Shown here: piece after piece, positions 8,331 through 18,380 of the stretch
Layout of the letters: each line of letters begins with the position of its first letter
Position numbering within the stretch: the first letter of the stretch is position 1
NCBI RefSeq assembly: GCF_002056795.1
Contig: NZ_CP020104.1
Location: 7,449,501-7,513,500, forward strand
Origin: Spirosoma aerolatum
Lineage (GTDB): Bacteria; Bacteroidota; Bacteroidia; Cytophagales; Spirosomataceae
Direction of reading: 5' to 3'
DNA length: 64,000 nt
The notes under the pieces: model-generated
What the model was told of the DNA's origin: nothing
Database searches by the model: none
The model's input: only the letters and a program-made list of their open reading frames with translations
Made by a program: the position numbers and the translations under genes

Positions 8331-8489
8331 TTATCATCTAGAATCTATCAACTCCGGTTAATAGCAGACGAACTACCTTGTCCTGATTGGAAGCGGAGGT
8401 TTTTTTGCACGCAAGTAGCCAGTTGTTATAAACGAAATACCAATCGTTCGGTTTAGTCCCCTCTCTACGCCCACGATGTTTGTTTCCCG

Positions 8490-8988
8490 ATGATCCAGCG
8501 CAACGCCCAGCGGCTACTGAAACTCATCAATCAGTTGCTGGACCTGAGCAAGCTGGAAGCCGGACAACTCCAGGCGGAATCCAAACCGGGTGAGCTAACG
8601 GCCTTCTTCCGAACGCTGGCCAGTTCGTTCAGTTCCTTTGCCGAAAGTCGCCACATTCCGTTTACCTTTTCCCAAACCCAAACGCCAGGCTGGGTTGCCT
8701 TCGACCACCATAAGCTGGAGACGGTGGTAACCAATTTGCTCGCCAATGCCTTCAAGCTCACGCCCGCAGGCCAAACCGTGACGATGACGCTTGGTTACGC
8801 CCCTGACCAACTTACCTTTAGGGTGGCCGACACCGGTATCAGTATTGCTGCCGATCATCTGGCCCACATTTTCGAGCGCTTTTATCAGGTCGATGGAAAC
8901 ACCAACCGCCCCTAAGAACCTCTCCTCTTTCGCCAAGCTCTTCCAGGAACGATACGGTGTCCTGCCCTCGCACTACCCAAACCCTTAG
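8490..8988 (+). pseudogene. Remnant of a hybrid two-component system sensor/AraC regulator
   Basis: Residues from 8490 to about 8905 are the C-terminal part of a histidine kinase core: the second dimerisation helix (RLLKLINQLLDLSKLEAG), the N-box region (LETVVTNLLANAFKLTPAG), the G1-like RVADTGISI, and FERFYQVDG. After NTNRP the sequence changes frame and continues as NLSSFAKLFQERYGVLPSHY, the typical end of an AraC-type DNA-binding domain. In intact hybrid two-component proteins several hundred residues (rest of the ATPase, receiver, first HTH) separate these pieces. An internal deletion with frame change therefore seems to have fused the ends near 8905-8925. The N-terminal propeller and phosphoacceptor helix are also missing. 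Confidence 0.8.
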
Positions 8989-9506
8989 TCCAACCCCCTC
9001 ATCTCGTAGGTAGAGCAGCGAGCGGTTCACTCCCTTCTTGGTTTAAGTGCTAATCGCGTAGTGGTTTTGATAGGGTCGTGTAGCGACCTACTGGTTGTAG
9101 AAACCAGCGATACCCCAAGCCCTTCCGTCGTGTAGCGACCTAATGAAACCTATTCGGTTAGGTCGCCAGGCGACGATGCTCTTCGCTCCGCTACCCACTG
9201 CCAGCAGGGTCTGAAGGGATGAAACATATTTCTTTTTTGCTTTTTTAGGCCGGTGTTACAGGAGTGGTAAAGAATGTAACGAGCGTGTTAGCGCTTGAGT
9301 GAACCAGGTAAGTACTTAGTACCGCTAATGCACAAGGTTCATTTTACCAACTCAATTCATGAAAACCTCTGCTTATTGCTCCGATCGTCTGTAAAGGCCA
9401 TAATCTACCGATGTACTCAGTAGATGCTTTGCTGGTCAGTTTAGGTAGCCTTGATTCGGGCTCATTCATCATGCCGTCTGCCATATAACTAACGCCCATT
9501 TTTTCT
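8989..9506. other. Intergenic stretch without a gene
   Basis: No coding sequence is supported here. It contains the GTCGC/GCGAC hairpin cluster at 9074-9174 described separately. The rest shows nothing recognisable. Confidence 0.6.
9074..9174. repeat. Cluster of short GTCG/CGAC hairpins
   Basis: Three related hairpins occur in 100 bp: GGTCG-TGTAG-CGACC (9074-9088), GTCGTGTAGCGAC (9127-9139) and GTCGC-CAG-GCGAC (9162-9174). In addition GCGACCTAA (9135-9143) pairs perfectly with TTAGGTCGC (9158-9166). The layout resembles clustered REP-like extragenic palindromes. The function is unknown. Confidence 0.6.
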
Positions 9507-9891
9507 ATGAAGAATCACTACGTCCTTTGTCTTTTACTTTTTGTATTAGGAACGCAGGCTACTCAGGCCCAATCCCCTGTTATTATCAGTCTCTCGCCTT
9601 CGAGTGGGTAGATGGGGACTTCTGTTATCATCAATGGTACCGGTTTCACGGGTACTACGAGTGCCCGATTCGGTGAAAAATCAGCTTCATTCACCGTTAA
9701 TTCCAGCACCCAGATTAAGGCCATTGTGCCGCGAGGGGCTTCTACTGAGTGTGGGATTCACCATTAGCCGGACGAGTGCCAATTCGGGAAGTGTGTCCAA
9801 CATTACGGTGAACGTGGCCGATGACAGTAGTGGCAGTTATGATGTGAACCGGCTCAACAATGTCTATGCCCGTATTATTTCGGGCTTGTAA
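9507..9891 (+). pseudogene. Exported IPT/TIG-domain protein, broken
   Basis: ATG at 9507 begins a clear signal peptide (MKNHYVLCLLLFVLGTQA ... AQS), followed by an IPT/TIG immunoglobulin-like domain start (IISLSPSSG). A TAG at 9609-9611 interrupts the domain. Downstream in the same frame come TSVIINGTGFTGTTSARFG and IKAIVPRGAST. The frame then shifts by one base near 9750, and the domain end (VGFTISRTSANSGSVSN, then NVYARIISGL) is read in another frame to the stop at 9889-9891. One nonsense change plus one extra base explain the damage, which suggests recent decay. Confidence 0.8.
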
Positions 9892-9986
9892 GCAATGAGA
9901 GTGGGGCCACCGCTTTAGGGGCCTGAATCGATGGCCCCACTCGTTATTTTTGTTTTATAAAATTCTATTATACTCATCTAACCCAT

Positions 9987-12900
9987 ATGTGCACAATGTT
10001 TACCTGTATGCCAAAGCGGTATGCCGCTGGCCACATTCTGTTTAGTAGCCTCCTTTGTTTTTGGGTAAGTCAAATTGCCGTGTTCGGTCTGTCGAGGCCA
10101 ACCGGCTCAACCAACGCTAGCTTATCCTCTATAGCGCCTGCGCCCACTACACCAACCATACATTTGTCGGCACCAGGCTCTGTTTCGGCGGTAGAAACCA
10201 ATAAGTGCTATCGGCTGGTGTCTAGGCTCAGCGGCAAAGTGATTGGGATTGATGGCAATGGTCAGGGCGATGGAAACCAGCTTCGCCAGCAAACCAATAC
10301 CAATCAGCTTACGCAGGGCTGGCGATTTACACCTGCCGACGGTGACTATTACAGCATCACGGTTTTAGCCACCCAGAAAGGTATGCAGGTTGCTAACTCC
10401 TCGACGGCCAATGATGCCCTGGTAGAGCAATGGACCTATTGGGGCGGGGCTCATCAACAATGGCGGTTGGTCCGTAATTCGGAAGGTTACTTCAGTTTTG
10501 TCAACCGCAACTCCGGTAAAGCCATTACCGTACGTAATTCCAGTACAGCCGACGAGGCACAGATCAGCCAGATGACGCTGGGAACGGGGCAGCAACAGCA
10601 ATGGAGCATCGAAGAACGTAGCTGTACCACTACAGCTACCAATCAGTCGCCGGTAGCGGTGGCTACGGCGACGTCGTTAACGGGTACAGCGCCCCTAAGC
10701 GTAACGTTTACGGGCAGTCAATCCTCTGATCCCGATGGCGACCCAATTACCTACCAATGGGACTTTGGCGATGGTACAACGTCCACCCAGGCCAACCCCG
10801 TGAAAGTGTTTACCCAAACCCAGGGTAGAGGGGGCTCTCCCGTGCTAAGCTATCTGGTTAAATTCGTTGTATCGGATAACAAAGGAGCAATCAGTAATGC
10901 CCAAACATTTTATGTGTCGCTGGGCAACACAGCGCCGACGGCCAGGATCACAACGCCGGCTGATCGCTCTACGTACGTTCTCGATAAAGCCGCTTCCTAC
11001 ACCGCAACCGCTGCCGTTACAGACGAATCACCGGGTAACCTGACGTATTTTTGGCAAATGAAGCTGCGCCAAAACGGTCAGGACCAGCTGCAGACAACCT
11101 CTTTAAGTGCTACTCCTGCCCTTACGGTACAACCTGTGGGCTGCATCAATGGTGAAGATTACTACTATGTACTCACGTTGAAAGTGACGGATATCGCTGG
11201 TCTTTCAGCGCAGGATTCCGTCAAAATTTACCCGGACTGCAACTCGTCTAAACTGATCGTTACGGGCCTGACGGCTACCTCCCTGAGCAGCACCAGTGTA
11301 CGGCTCAACTGGACCAATCCAACCCTCCCCTTCGATGACGTACTGGTGCTGGGTAAAGCGGCTTCCCGGTCTAACGGTATCCCTCAGGACTTACATTACA
11401 CAGCGAATCCTAGCTTTACCGGTAATGGGTCAGACTTTTTAGGGGGTAAGGTCCTCTATCAGGGTAGTGGCACATCGGTAACCGTAACCGATCTGACTCC
11501 AGGAGTGCAGTACTTTTTCCGGGTCTATGCCCGCAAAGACCGTACCTGGTCGGGGGGAGTAGAAGTCACTGCGCCCGGCAACCGTCCACCGGTAGCGGTG
11601 GCGACAACGAGCTCACTGACCGGTTCAGCCCCACTGAGCGTGACCTTCACCGGCAGCCAATCCTACGACCCCGACGGCGACGTGCTTGCCTATGAATGGG
11701 GCTTTAGTGATGGCACTGTTTTGTACGGCGCTAATCAGGTGAAAACGTTTTCCATCCAAACAGGTCAGCACGGGTCAGGTACTATTAGTAGGTATACCGC
11801 CCAACTTACCGTGATCGATACGAAAGGGCAACGAAGCTCCAGCCCACTATTTACGATCTCGCTGAACACGGATCAAACCACGCCACCTGGTTCTGTTTCG
11901 GCAGTTGATCCCAGCAAATGCTATCGGCTGGTGTCCCGCGTCAGTGGTAAAGTGATGGGCGTGGAAGGCAGTTCGCTGGACGATGGTGCCCCCATCCGTC
12001 AGCGGACCGATGCCAATCAGCTTGCTCAAGGCTGGCGATTTGAATCGGTCGGTAATGGCTTCTACAAAATCGGCGCTTTGCATAGCAACAAAGCCATGGA
12101 TGTGGTCTATGGATCGCAGGATAATGGCGCGGGCATTCAGCAATGGACCTTCAATGGCAACTGGAGTTACAACCAGCACTTTGCTCTCCAGCGAAATGCC
12201 AGCGGCTACTTCCAGATTACCAACCGGAATTCAGCCAAGGCCCTTGAGGTGCAGAACGGCAATATGATTGAAGGAGGAATGGTCATTCAGAATACGCCCA
12301 GCGGAACGCCTAACCAGCAGTGGAGCATCGAAGAACGCTCCTGTACTACCAGTCCGCCTTCCTCGACGACCACTTCTCCACCGAGCTCAACTACCTCGAC
12401 CGCCAGCATTGACCCCGCCAAGTGTTACCGCATCCAGTCGCGTAGCAGTGGGCTAACGCTTACCGTCCCCGCGGGGTCACCGAGTGATGGGGCCGCCCTG
12501 AAACAGAACACCAACACCGATCAATCCTGGCAGAAGTGGCGCTTTACAGCCGTCGACGGTGCTTATTACAGCATTTCGGTGCTGCATACCCAAAAAGGAA
12601 TTCAGGTGAATAGCTCGTCGACGACCGATAATGCCTTGGTAGAACAGTGGACGTATTGGGGCGGCTCGCATCAGCAATGGTCGGCTCAGCGTAGCGCTGA
12701 TGGCTTCTATACCTTCATCAATCGAAACTCCACCAAAGCAATGACTGTGCAAAGCGCCAGCACGGCCGAAGGAGCCTCGATCATCCAGCAGGCAGCCGGT
12801 TCGGGACAGAATCAGCAATGGAGCCTTATTGAGACAACATGTCCGGCCAGTGCCCGCGTGGGTGCCGTCGAACTGAAGGAGACGTTTCGCTTATATCCCA

Positions 12901-13130
12901 ATCCGGCCCACGACTTTGTATTGATTGACCTCAAGGCTGTAACTGGCCAACCGGTCAGCCTTCAACTGGCCGATCTACTGGGCCGTCCGCTCCAACAAAT
13001 CCACCTGGACATTGCCCCAACAGAGCCCTATCGATTCAACACAAGTCAGCTATCCAGTGGGGTATACCTGATTCAGATTACACCCGCTGGCCAGCCATCC
13101 ACTACCTTACGACTGCTGATCCAGGAATAG
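9987..13130 (+). CDS. Ricin-B lectin/PKD/FN3 multidomain protein with type IX secretion tail
   Basis: This 1047-residue protein has an N-terminal hydrophobic export segment (~10-35). Domains in order: ricin-type beta-trefoil (~69-213, starting NKCYRLVSRLSGKVIG), PKD (~219-310, DPDGDPITYQWDFGDG), an Ig-like segment with a TAPTARITTPADRSTY start, a fibronectin type III-like domain (~425-528), a second PKD (~531-625), two more ricin repeats (~640-785 and ~808-950), and a type A sorting tail (~966-1047, FRLYPNPAHDFVLIDL ... GVYLIQI). The QQW motif typical of ricin units recurs. No catalytic domain is visible, so it is probably a secreted or surface carbohydrate-binding adhesin. A P/S/T-rich linker separates the last two ricin domains. 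Confidence 0.9.
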   Translation: MCTMFTCMPKRYAAGHILFSSLLCFWVSQIAVFGLSRPTGSTNASLSSIAPAPTTPTIHLSAPGSVSAVETNKCYRLVSRLSGKVIGIDGNGQGDGNQLRQQTNTNQLTQGWRFTPADGDYYSITVLATQKGMQVANSSTANDALVEQWTYWGGAHQQWRLVRNSEGYFSFVNRNSGKAITVRNSSTADEAQISQMTLGTGQQQQWSIEERSCTTTATNQSPVAVATATSLTGTAPLSVTFTGSQSSDPDGDPITYQWDFGDGTTSTQANPVKVFTQTQGRGGSPVLSYLVKFVVSDNKGAISNAQTFYVSLGNTAPTARITTPADRSTYVLDKAASYTATAAVTDESPGNLTYFWQMKLRQNGQDQLQTTSLSATPALTVQPVGCINGEDYYYVLTLKVTDIAGLSAQDSVKIYPDCNSSKLIVTGLTATSLSSTSVRLNWTNPTLPFDDVLVLGKAASRSNGIPQDLHYTANPSFTGNGSDFLGGKVLYQGSGTSVTVTDLTPGVQYFFRVYARKDRTWSGGVEVTAPGNRPPVAVATTSSLTGSAPLSVTFTGSQSYDPDGDVLAYEWGFSDGTVLYGANQVKTFSIQTGQHGSGTISRYTAQLTVIDTKGQRSSSPLFTISLNTDQTTPPGSVSAVDPSKCYRLVSRVSGKVMGVEGSSLDDGAPIRQRTDANQLAQGWRFESVGNGFYKIGALHSNKAMDVVYGSQDNGAGIQQWTFNGNWSYNQHFALQRNASGYFQITNRNSAKALEVQNGNMIEGGMVIQNTPSGTPNQQWSIEERSCTTSPPSSTTTSPPSSTTSTASIDPAKCYRIQSRSSGLTLTVPAGSPSDGAALKQNTNTDQSWQKWRFTAVDGAYYSISVLHTQKGIQVNSSSTTDNALVEQWTYWGGSHQQWSAQRSADGFYTFINRNSTKAMTVQSASTAEGASIIQQAAGSGQNQQWSLIETTCPASARVGAVELKETFRLYPNPAHDFVLIDLKAVTGQPVSLQLADLLGRPLQQIHLDIAPTEPYRFNTSQLSSGVYLIQITPAGQPSTTLRLLIQE

Positions 13131-13156
13131 ATTTTGGCTTAAAATGGATTCCTGGG

Positions 13157-13213
13157 TGATTTACAGGGCAATACCCTGGCGCAGTTTGTGTTAGGATATT
13201 ACCCTGTAAATCA
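13157..13213. repeat. 12-bp inverted repeat with 33-nt loop
   Basis: TGATTTACAGGG (13157-13168) and CCCTGTAAATCA (13202-13213) are exact reverse complements, and the pairing can continue inward with a one-base bulge (AATA with TATT). It follows the ricin/PKD gene by 27 nt and could end its transcript, although the loop is large and there is no T-run. Confidence 0.5.
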
Positions 13214-13228
13214 GCTTATTTATGTCCT

Positions 13229-13496
13229 AATTATGGAGACCTTTCTGGCTTTCCTCCCACCTTTCTTATCAGTGGAGCCAAAGACCATTCTTTTATGGAG
13301 CATCACGGTGCGAACTCATCGAAAACGAAAAGCTGTCGGTGCATAAGCAGATCTAGTCGTGATTGACGGCATGAGTCATGGAGATTATGCCTTACTTTTT
13401 TATGCTCCAGAAAGCCAACGTGTTTTTAACGATCTGAATAACTGTCTAAAGAAGTATTTTCCTGCCATCCTTAAAACTGCCCGTTATAGGTTGTGA
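13229..13496 (+). pseudogene. Alpha/beta hydrolase (esterase/acetyl-hydrolase type), C-terminal remnant
   Basis: The end of an alpha/beta-hydrolase-3-type esterase is readable in two frames. YGDLSGFPPTFLISGAKD (catalytic Asp region) comes first. A frame change follows, then TVRTHRKRKAVGA, a TAA stop at 13344-13346, and ADLVVIDGMSHGDYALLF with the catalytic His in the GMSHGD motif, ending PESQRVFNDLNNCLKKYF. The N-terminal two thirds with the nucleophile elbow are absent. It is a decayed fragment and an alternative coding role is unlikely. Confidence 0.75.
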
Positions 13497-13594
13497 TTAT
13501 GCTTTAGGGTCAGGTTATTAGCGACAGCATCATAGCCTTAAGTGACCAACCAAACTGGGGTGTGAAGGATAAAAAGTTGTAGACCTTTGATACG

Positions 13595-13665
13595 TCGTCT
13601 CAAAAATGGCTCCCACCTGAGACGATGACAGATTTGTGTACCGGTAATTCGGGGGTTAAAAAGAA
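13595..13665 (+). repeat. Dispersed intergenic repeat, copy C
   Basis: TCGTCTCA (13595-13602) and TGAGACGA (13618-13625) form a perfect 8-bp inverted repeat around AAAATGGCTCCCACC. The 3' end is degraded to GGGGGTTAAAAAG. The rest of the 13497-13865 gap shows nothing else definite. Confidence 0.7.
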
Positions 13666-13865
13666 ACGGTAATTAAGAAAAATTTACTAAAACAAAATGT
13701 TAGTCGTAGCCAAGTCTATTACTGTTGAAGGTATAGGGGCTTTGAAAAACTGAGTATCCTGTAATTACTATTTATCTATTTAGTCATTAACTTTATGATG
13801 ATACTGAACTTATGGAATTGATATTGAGATGCTTTTAATTGAGTCGGCATAATTATCCGCTTCTG

Positions 13866-16367
13866 ATGAAATGTAAGTCCCTCCTTATAAATCTTGGGCA
13901 ACTTATCGTATGTACAGTAGCCATCATTGCCATTTCTGGCTATTTCGCTAAGGCGCAATTTAGCCGTGCGGTGTATAACGACGTAGCCACACAGCGATTG
14001 TTAATCCGTATTACGGCGCAATACATCCATACTATTAGCCAGGGACAGATCGATATGGACAGCGCCATCCGTATTCCCTGCAACGTGTATCAGTTAAGTC
14101 CTTTGCTTGCCTACAATGAAGGATATAGTGACGAAGATGGAAAACACTCAGCGGGAACCAGGTTGCTGGATGCCGGAAAAGTAGCAGAAGCCAGCGCATT
14201 ACTTAGCAAGCAACATCAGGAAGCACGACTTCGATTATTGCTGGACTTGGGCAGTTATTTCGTGTTCAAACCAGGCACCGAAAAGGCAGATCTTGATCAG
14301 GCATCAACATACATCAACGAAGCTTTACGGCTAAGTCGGAAAGCGCCCTTCCAATGGCAAGTGGAGAGTAAAGCGCTTCGGGCTCATTGGCTTGATCAAT
14401 CCGGATTTGCCGCTGAGGGCCAGAAAGTATTTGATGAACTGGTGGCCTTATGCAATCATACGGGAAACGCACTGGCATCTGCTAGGCTATTGCTTCGTGC
14501 TGGGGAACTATTGCATTATGGAGACCCTGATCGGCTTATAAAGTTTGAAAAAGCCCTATCTATTTTTAGAAAAGCAAATGCGAAAGAGAAGGAAATTGAA
14601 ACCCTATCTCTGATAAATATTGAATACTTTGTTGCCAAAAAGTATGATGTAGCTGAAAATTATTTGCGCACGATTGTCAATCTTCAACACCAAATAAACT
14701 TTCGACATCAACAGTACCCATACGATGCTTTATCCTGGCTGGCTTATCGAAAAGGGGCCCTTACCGATGCATTAGCCTACTCGAACAAAAGTCTGGCAAG
14801 CCTGGCCTCCAAAGCTGATTCTACATTTATCAGCTACTTCTATACGCGAAGGGGACTCATCTATGAACGACTGCATAAACTGAATGAATCTCTTACTTGG
14901 TATGACAAAGGATTGGAAAATAGGACACCTGGAACAAGGTTGTTTTGGTACAGAGCCGTGATCGGCAAAGTGATAACGCTGAATGAGATTGGTAGAGCAA
15001 AAGAAGCCCTAGCCCTCCTCAAAAAAGTAAAACGGAATTATCCACCCAATTCCTACTTTGACAAGATGCACTTTGCCTTTCTGCTGGGAAAGACGTATGC
15101 TAATTTAAAGAAGATCAGTCTTGCGGAAAGCAACTACCAAGTCTTTCTGACTATGGCGGAAAAATTTCCGGTGGAATATATTCATGACGAATTTCCTGCG
15201 GCATTTTTTCAGATTTCTACCTTTTACCGAACGATTGGTAAAACCAGGCAGGCGCGTGACTATCTCGAGCTGGGAAAAGACTATACATCTTCATTTGATA
15301 TAGTAGCAAAGGACAATTACTACTATAATCTATTCAAAATTGATTCAATGGAGGGGCGTCATCTGGATGCAATCCGCCACCTTAAACATAGTTATGAGTT
15401 CACCGATTCGGTGTTTAGCTATGACCAGCGAAAACGAACAGAAGAATTACTGGTAAAATATGAGGCTGAGAAAAAGGATAAAAACATCCAATTACTAAAT
15501 AGCCAGAATCAACTGGAGCGTATACGGACGGAGCAGGCACACCGGACCAGGAATATAATGCTGGCAGGTTTGGTACTCCTGCTGATTATTATTGCGCTCT
15601 TATTCAACCGGTATATCATCAAACAAAGGGCAAATCAAAAACTTGTAGCGAATCAGCGGGAACTGGATCAGAAAAATAGTTTTCTGGAAACACTTACTAC
15701 CGAACAGGACAAACTCCTCAAAGAAAAAGAATGGTTGTTGAAGGAAGTTCATCATCGGGTGAAAAACAACCTTCAGATGGTAACTAGCCTGCTCTATTCA
15801 CAATCGGTGTATTTGCAGGATGAAACGGCCAAACTGGCCGTGAAGGATAGCCTTCGCCGGATGCAGGCTATGGCCTTGATTCATCAAAAGCTCTACCAGG
15901 ATGAAAATACGTCCAGCATTACCATGCCCGAATACATTAATGACCTGATATCTTACTTGCAGGAGAGCTTCGATGAGGGTGGCCAGATTACGTTCAAACA
16001 GACTATTGAGCCATTATCCCTTGATGTATCTCAGGCAATCCCCCTTGGACTGATCATCACCGAAAGTATTGTGAATACCATGAAGCATGCTTTTTTGGGA
16101 GGGCAAAAAGGGGTTGTGCGTATAGAGCTTCTACAGGACGGACCTGACTTTTTAGTACTAAAAATAGCGGACAATGGTATTGGCCTGCCTACAGGTCTTG
16201 ACACAAAGGAGTATAACTCCCTGGGTCTTGAGCTGATGCAGGGGCTTGCGAAACAATTGAATGGTTTTTTTACGATTGAAAGCAGTAATGGTGTGCTTGT
16301 GACCGTCAGGTTTATATCACTAAGCAGGCATTACTTGCCGACAAACCTGCCCGAAAACATGTCGTAA
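13866..16367 (+). CDS. TPR-containing sensor histidine kinase (HisKA_2 type)
   Basis: ATG at 13866 gives 833 residues. An upstream TTG would add nine but is less convincing. A signal-like hydrophobic N-terminus (~8-30) is followed by ~500 residues of helical TPR-like repeats, one membrane helix (LAGLVLLLIIIALLF, ~568-582), a coiled coil, then the kinase: EVHHRVKNNLQMVTSLL with the phosphoacceptor His of the HisKA_2 family, and an ATPase part with NTMKHAF (N-box) and KIADNGIGLP (G1). The sensor part is probably periplasmic. The NtrC-type regulator gene starts 9 nt downstream, so the two likely form a phosphorelay. Confidence 0.9.
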   Translation: MKCKSLLINLGQLIVCTVAIIAISGYFAKAQFSRAVYNDVATQRLLIRITAQYIHTISQGQIDMDSAIRIPCNVYQLSPLLAYNEGYSDEDGKHSAGTRLLDAGKVAEASALLSKQHQEARLRLLLDLGSYFVFKPGTEKADLDQASTYINEALRLSRKAPFQWQVESKALRAHWLDQSGFAAEGQKVFDELVALCNHTGNALASARLLLRAGELLHYGDPDRLIKFEKALSIFRKANAKEKEIETLSLINIEYFVAKKYDVAENYLRTIVNLQHQINFRHQQYPYDALSWLAYRKGALTDALAYSNKSLASLASKADSTFISYFYTRRGLIYERLHKLNESLTWYDKGLENRTPGTRLFWYRAVIGKVITLNEIGRAKEALALLKKVKRNYPPNSYFDKMHFAFLLGKTYANLKKISLAESNYQVFLTMAEKFPVEYIHDEFPAAFFQISTFYRTIGKTRQARDYLELGKDYTSSFDIVAKDNYYYNLFKIDSMEGRHLDAIRHLKHSYEFTDSVFSYDQRKRTEELLVKYEAEKKDKNIQLLNSQNQLERIRTEQAHRTRNIMLAGLVLLLIIIALLFNRYIIKQRANQKLVANQRELDQKNSFLETLTTEQDKLLKEKEWLLKEVHHRVKNNLQMVTSLLYSQSVYLQDETAKLAVKDSLRRMQAMALIHQKLYQDENTSSITMPEYINDLISYLQESFDEGGQITFKQTIEPLSLDVSQAIPLGLIITESIVNTMKHAFLGGQKGVVRIELLQDGPDFLVLKIADNGIGLPTGLDTKEYNSLGLELMQGLAKQLNGFFTIESSNGVLVTVRFISLSRHYLPTNLPENMS

Positions 16368-16376
16368 CCAACGGCT

Positions 16377-18347
16377 ATGAGCACTAAGATACTGATTGTT
16401 GAGGATGAATTTGTGGTAGCCAATTCGCTGCGAATACTACTAAGGCAGGCCGGATACACAGTGAGTGGTATCGCCACTTCAGCTGAGGAAGCCTATGAGC
16501 ACTTGCAAAGGGATAAACACGACCTTGTGCTGCTGGACATCCGGTTGAATGGAAGCGTATCGGGCATTGATCTCGCCAGAAAACTCAAGACTGAAAACAT
16601 TGCCTTTGTTTACTTATCCGCCAATTCAAGCCAAAAGGTACTCGAAGAAGCGAAGAAAACGGAACCTTATGGCTTTCTCGTCAAGCCGTTCAGGGAGAAA
16701 GACTTGCTGGTGGCCCTGGATATTGCCGTATATCTTCACAAGAATAAGCTCGAATCAAAATTGCAGCAGGAAGCCCTTTTGGAAAAGCAACTGCTGGAGA
16801 TTAGCCATGAAGACTCAGACGGTAAGCAGACGTTTTTAAAGATTGCCAAGGCTATCCGAACGTTTATTCCATTTGATCTCATCGTATGCGAAACCAGACC
16901 ACTTTCGGCGTCCCGGTTTGATGAGTACTCCTACTTACGCGTCGGATTTGATGAGTATCAGTTTATTGGTAAGGAAGAGCTTCTAACAATCTCAGGTTTA
17001 AAAAGCGACGCCTTATTTAAAATCCAAGAAAACAGTTATACAGATACCCATGTGGCCACTTATTACAATGGAGCAACGACCGATCCGGTCTCCGTTACCC
17101 CGTTGCAGAAGATTTGGTTAAACACGTTTAGTTTAGAATCATACCTGATTTTTCCAGTCGCTCTGAGCAATGGATCCTGGGTTCACTATTCTTTTTATAG
17201 CCGTCGACATGCCATGTATACGCAAAGCCATGTGGCTGTGTTGAACCTTTTCGTAGGCAGTTTGGCTAGCGTTACTGCAAAATTAGTTCATGCTGACGTA
17301 TCCTCCACATCCACCATACGGCTATCTGCCGATAGAAAGCCTGATCGCACCGAGGATAGGCAAGGCTCTGTTCCGGAATTTAAACGCATTATCGGAAAGC
17401 ATCCGCTTTTACTGGCTGCCTTAGATCTTATAACGCAGGTGGCGCCTTACAAAACGTCAGTGCTCATACTTGGCGAAAGTGGTACTGGAAAAGAAAGCAT
17501 CGCCCAAGCCATTCACGCACTCTCTGGACAGCGCAACGGACCCTTTATAAAAGTAAATTGTGCGGCTATTCCGACGGCACTGATCGAATCTGAGCTATTT
17601 GGCCATGAGAAAGGAGCGTTTACCGGAGCCATTGAAAAAAGGATAGGAAAATTTGAGCAAGCCCATGAAGGAACCCTATTTTTAGACGAGATCGGCGAAA
17701 TGCCGTTGGACATGCAAGTGCGGTTATTGCGGGTTTTACAGGAAAAGGAAATTGACCCCGTAGGAGGCAAGTCGCCCAGGAAAGTCGATGTGCGTATTGT
17801 GGCAGCTACCAACCGAAATCTGGAACGTGAAGTTGCGGAAGGCAGGTTCAGGCTTGATCTGTATTATCGCCTTAATGTTTTTCCGATAACCTTACCGCCC
17901 CTTCGCGAACGAAAAAGTGATATACAGGCACTGGCGGTTTATTTTGCCAACCGGTTCTGCAACGAGTTCAACAAGAATTTCAACGGTATATCGGCATCCA
18001 TGATCGACGCATTGCAGGGGTATACCTGGCCCGGCAATATTCGTGAACTCGAGAATGTACTGGAGCGGTCGGTGATACTCAATGATGGACGATCTGAACT
18101 GGCATTAAAGCAAAGTCTCTCGGGGGCAGTTGACAAAGCATCCGGCAAGGTAGAGATTGATACACTCGGGGATGTTAAGCGCATTCAACAGGAAACAGAA
18201 AGAGAATACCTTATCTCCGTTCTCAAAAAAACGAACGGCCTTATACGGGGGGCCAATGGGGCCGCCGAATTACTAAAAATAAAGCCGACAACCCTAGAAG
18301 CCAGACTAGCGAAGTTAGGTATTCAGCGGGGAGATTTTGGCACCTGA
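16377..18347 (+). CDS. Sigma-54-dependent response regulator (NtrC family)
   Basis: The protein has 656 residues. The receiver domain (~4-120) has the acidic pair ED, the phosphoacceptor Asp in LVLLDIRL (~54) and the Lys in GFLVKPF. A ~170-residue GAF-like middle region follows. The AAA+ domain (~345-570) has Walker A GESGTGKE, the GAFTGA loop (HEKGAFTGAIEK) that contacts sigma-54, Walker B TLFLDEIGEM and the arginine finger region. A Fis-type HTH lies at the end (NGAAELLKIKPTTLEARLAKLG). It forms a pair with the TPR kinase just upstream and should activate sigma-54 promoters. A near-match to a -24/-12 site (18536-18550) lies downstream but has wrong spacing. Confidence 0.93.
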   Translation: MSTKILIVEDEFVVANSLRILLRQAGYTVSGIATSAEEAYEHLQRDKHDLVLLDIRLNGSVSGIDLARKLKTENIAFVYLSANSSQKVLEEAKKTEPYGFLVKPFREKDLLVALDIAVYLHKNKLESKLQQEALLEKQLLEISHEDSDGKQTFLKIAKAIRTFIPFDLIVCETRPLSASRFDEYSYLRVGFDEYQFIGKEELLTISGLKSDALFKIQENSYTDTHVATYYNGATTDPVSVTPLQKIWLNTFSLESYLIFPVALSNGSWVHYSFYSRRHAMYTQSHVAVLNLFVGSLASVTAKLVHADVSSTSTIRLSADRKPDRTEDRQGSVPEFKRIIGKHPLLLAALDLITQVAPYKTSVLILGESGTGKESIAQAIHALSGQRNGPFIKVNCAAIPTALIESELFGHEKGAFTGAIEKRIGKFEQAHEGTLFLDEIGEMPLDMQVRLLRVLQEKEIDPVGGKSPRKVDVRIVAATNRNLEREVAEGRFRLDLYYRLNVFPITLPPLRERKSDIQALAVYFANRFCNEFNKNFNGISASMIDALQGYTWPGNIRELENVLERSVILNDGRSELALKQSLSGAVDKASGKVEIDTLGDVKRIQQETEREYLISVLKKTNGLIRGANGAAELLKIKPTTLEARLAKLGIQRGDFGT

Positions 18348-18380
18348 CAGGACCGTATAGGCTTTGTGTGACAAGATCAC

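Noticed and set aside
9074..9174. CRISPR-like array
   Set aside because: The repeated hairpins differ in sequence and spacing and there are no uniform spacers. It is a hairpin cluster, and no cas genes are present.
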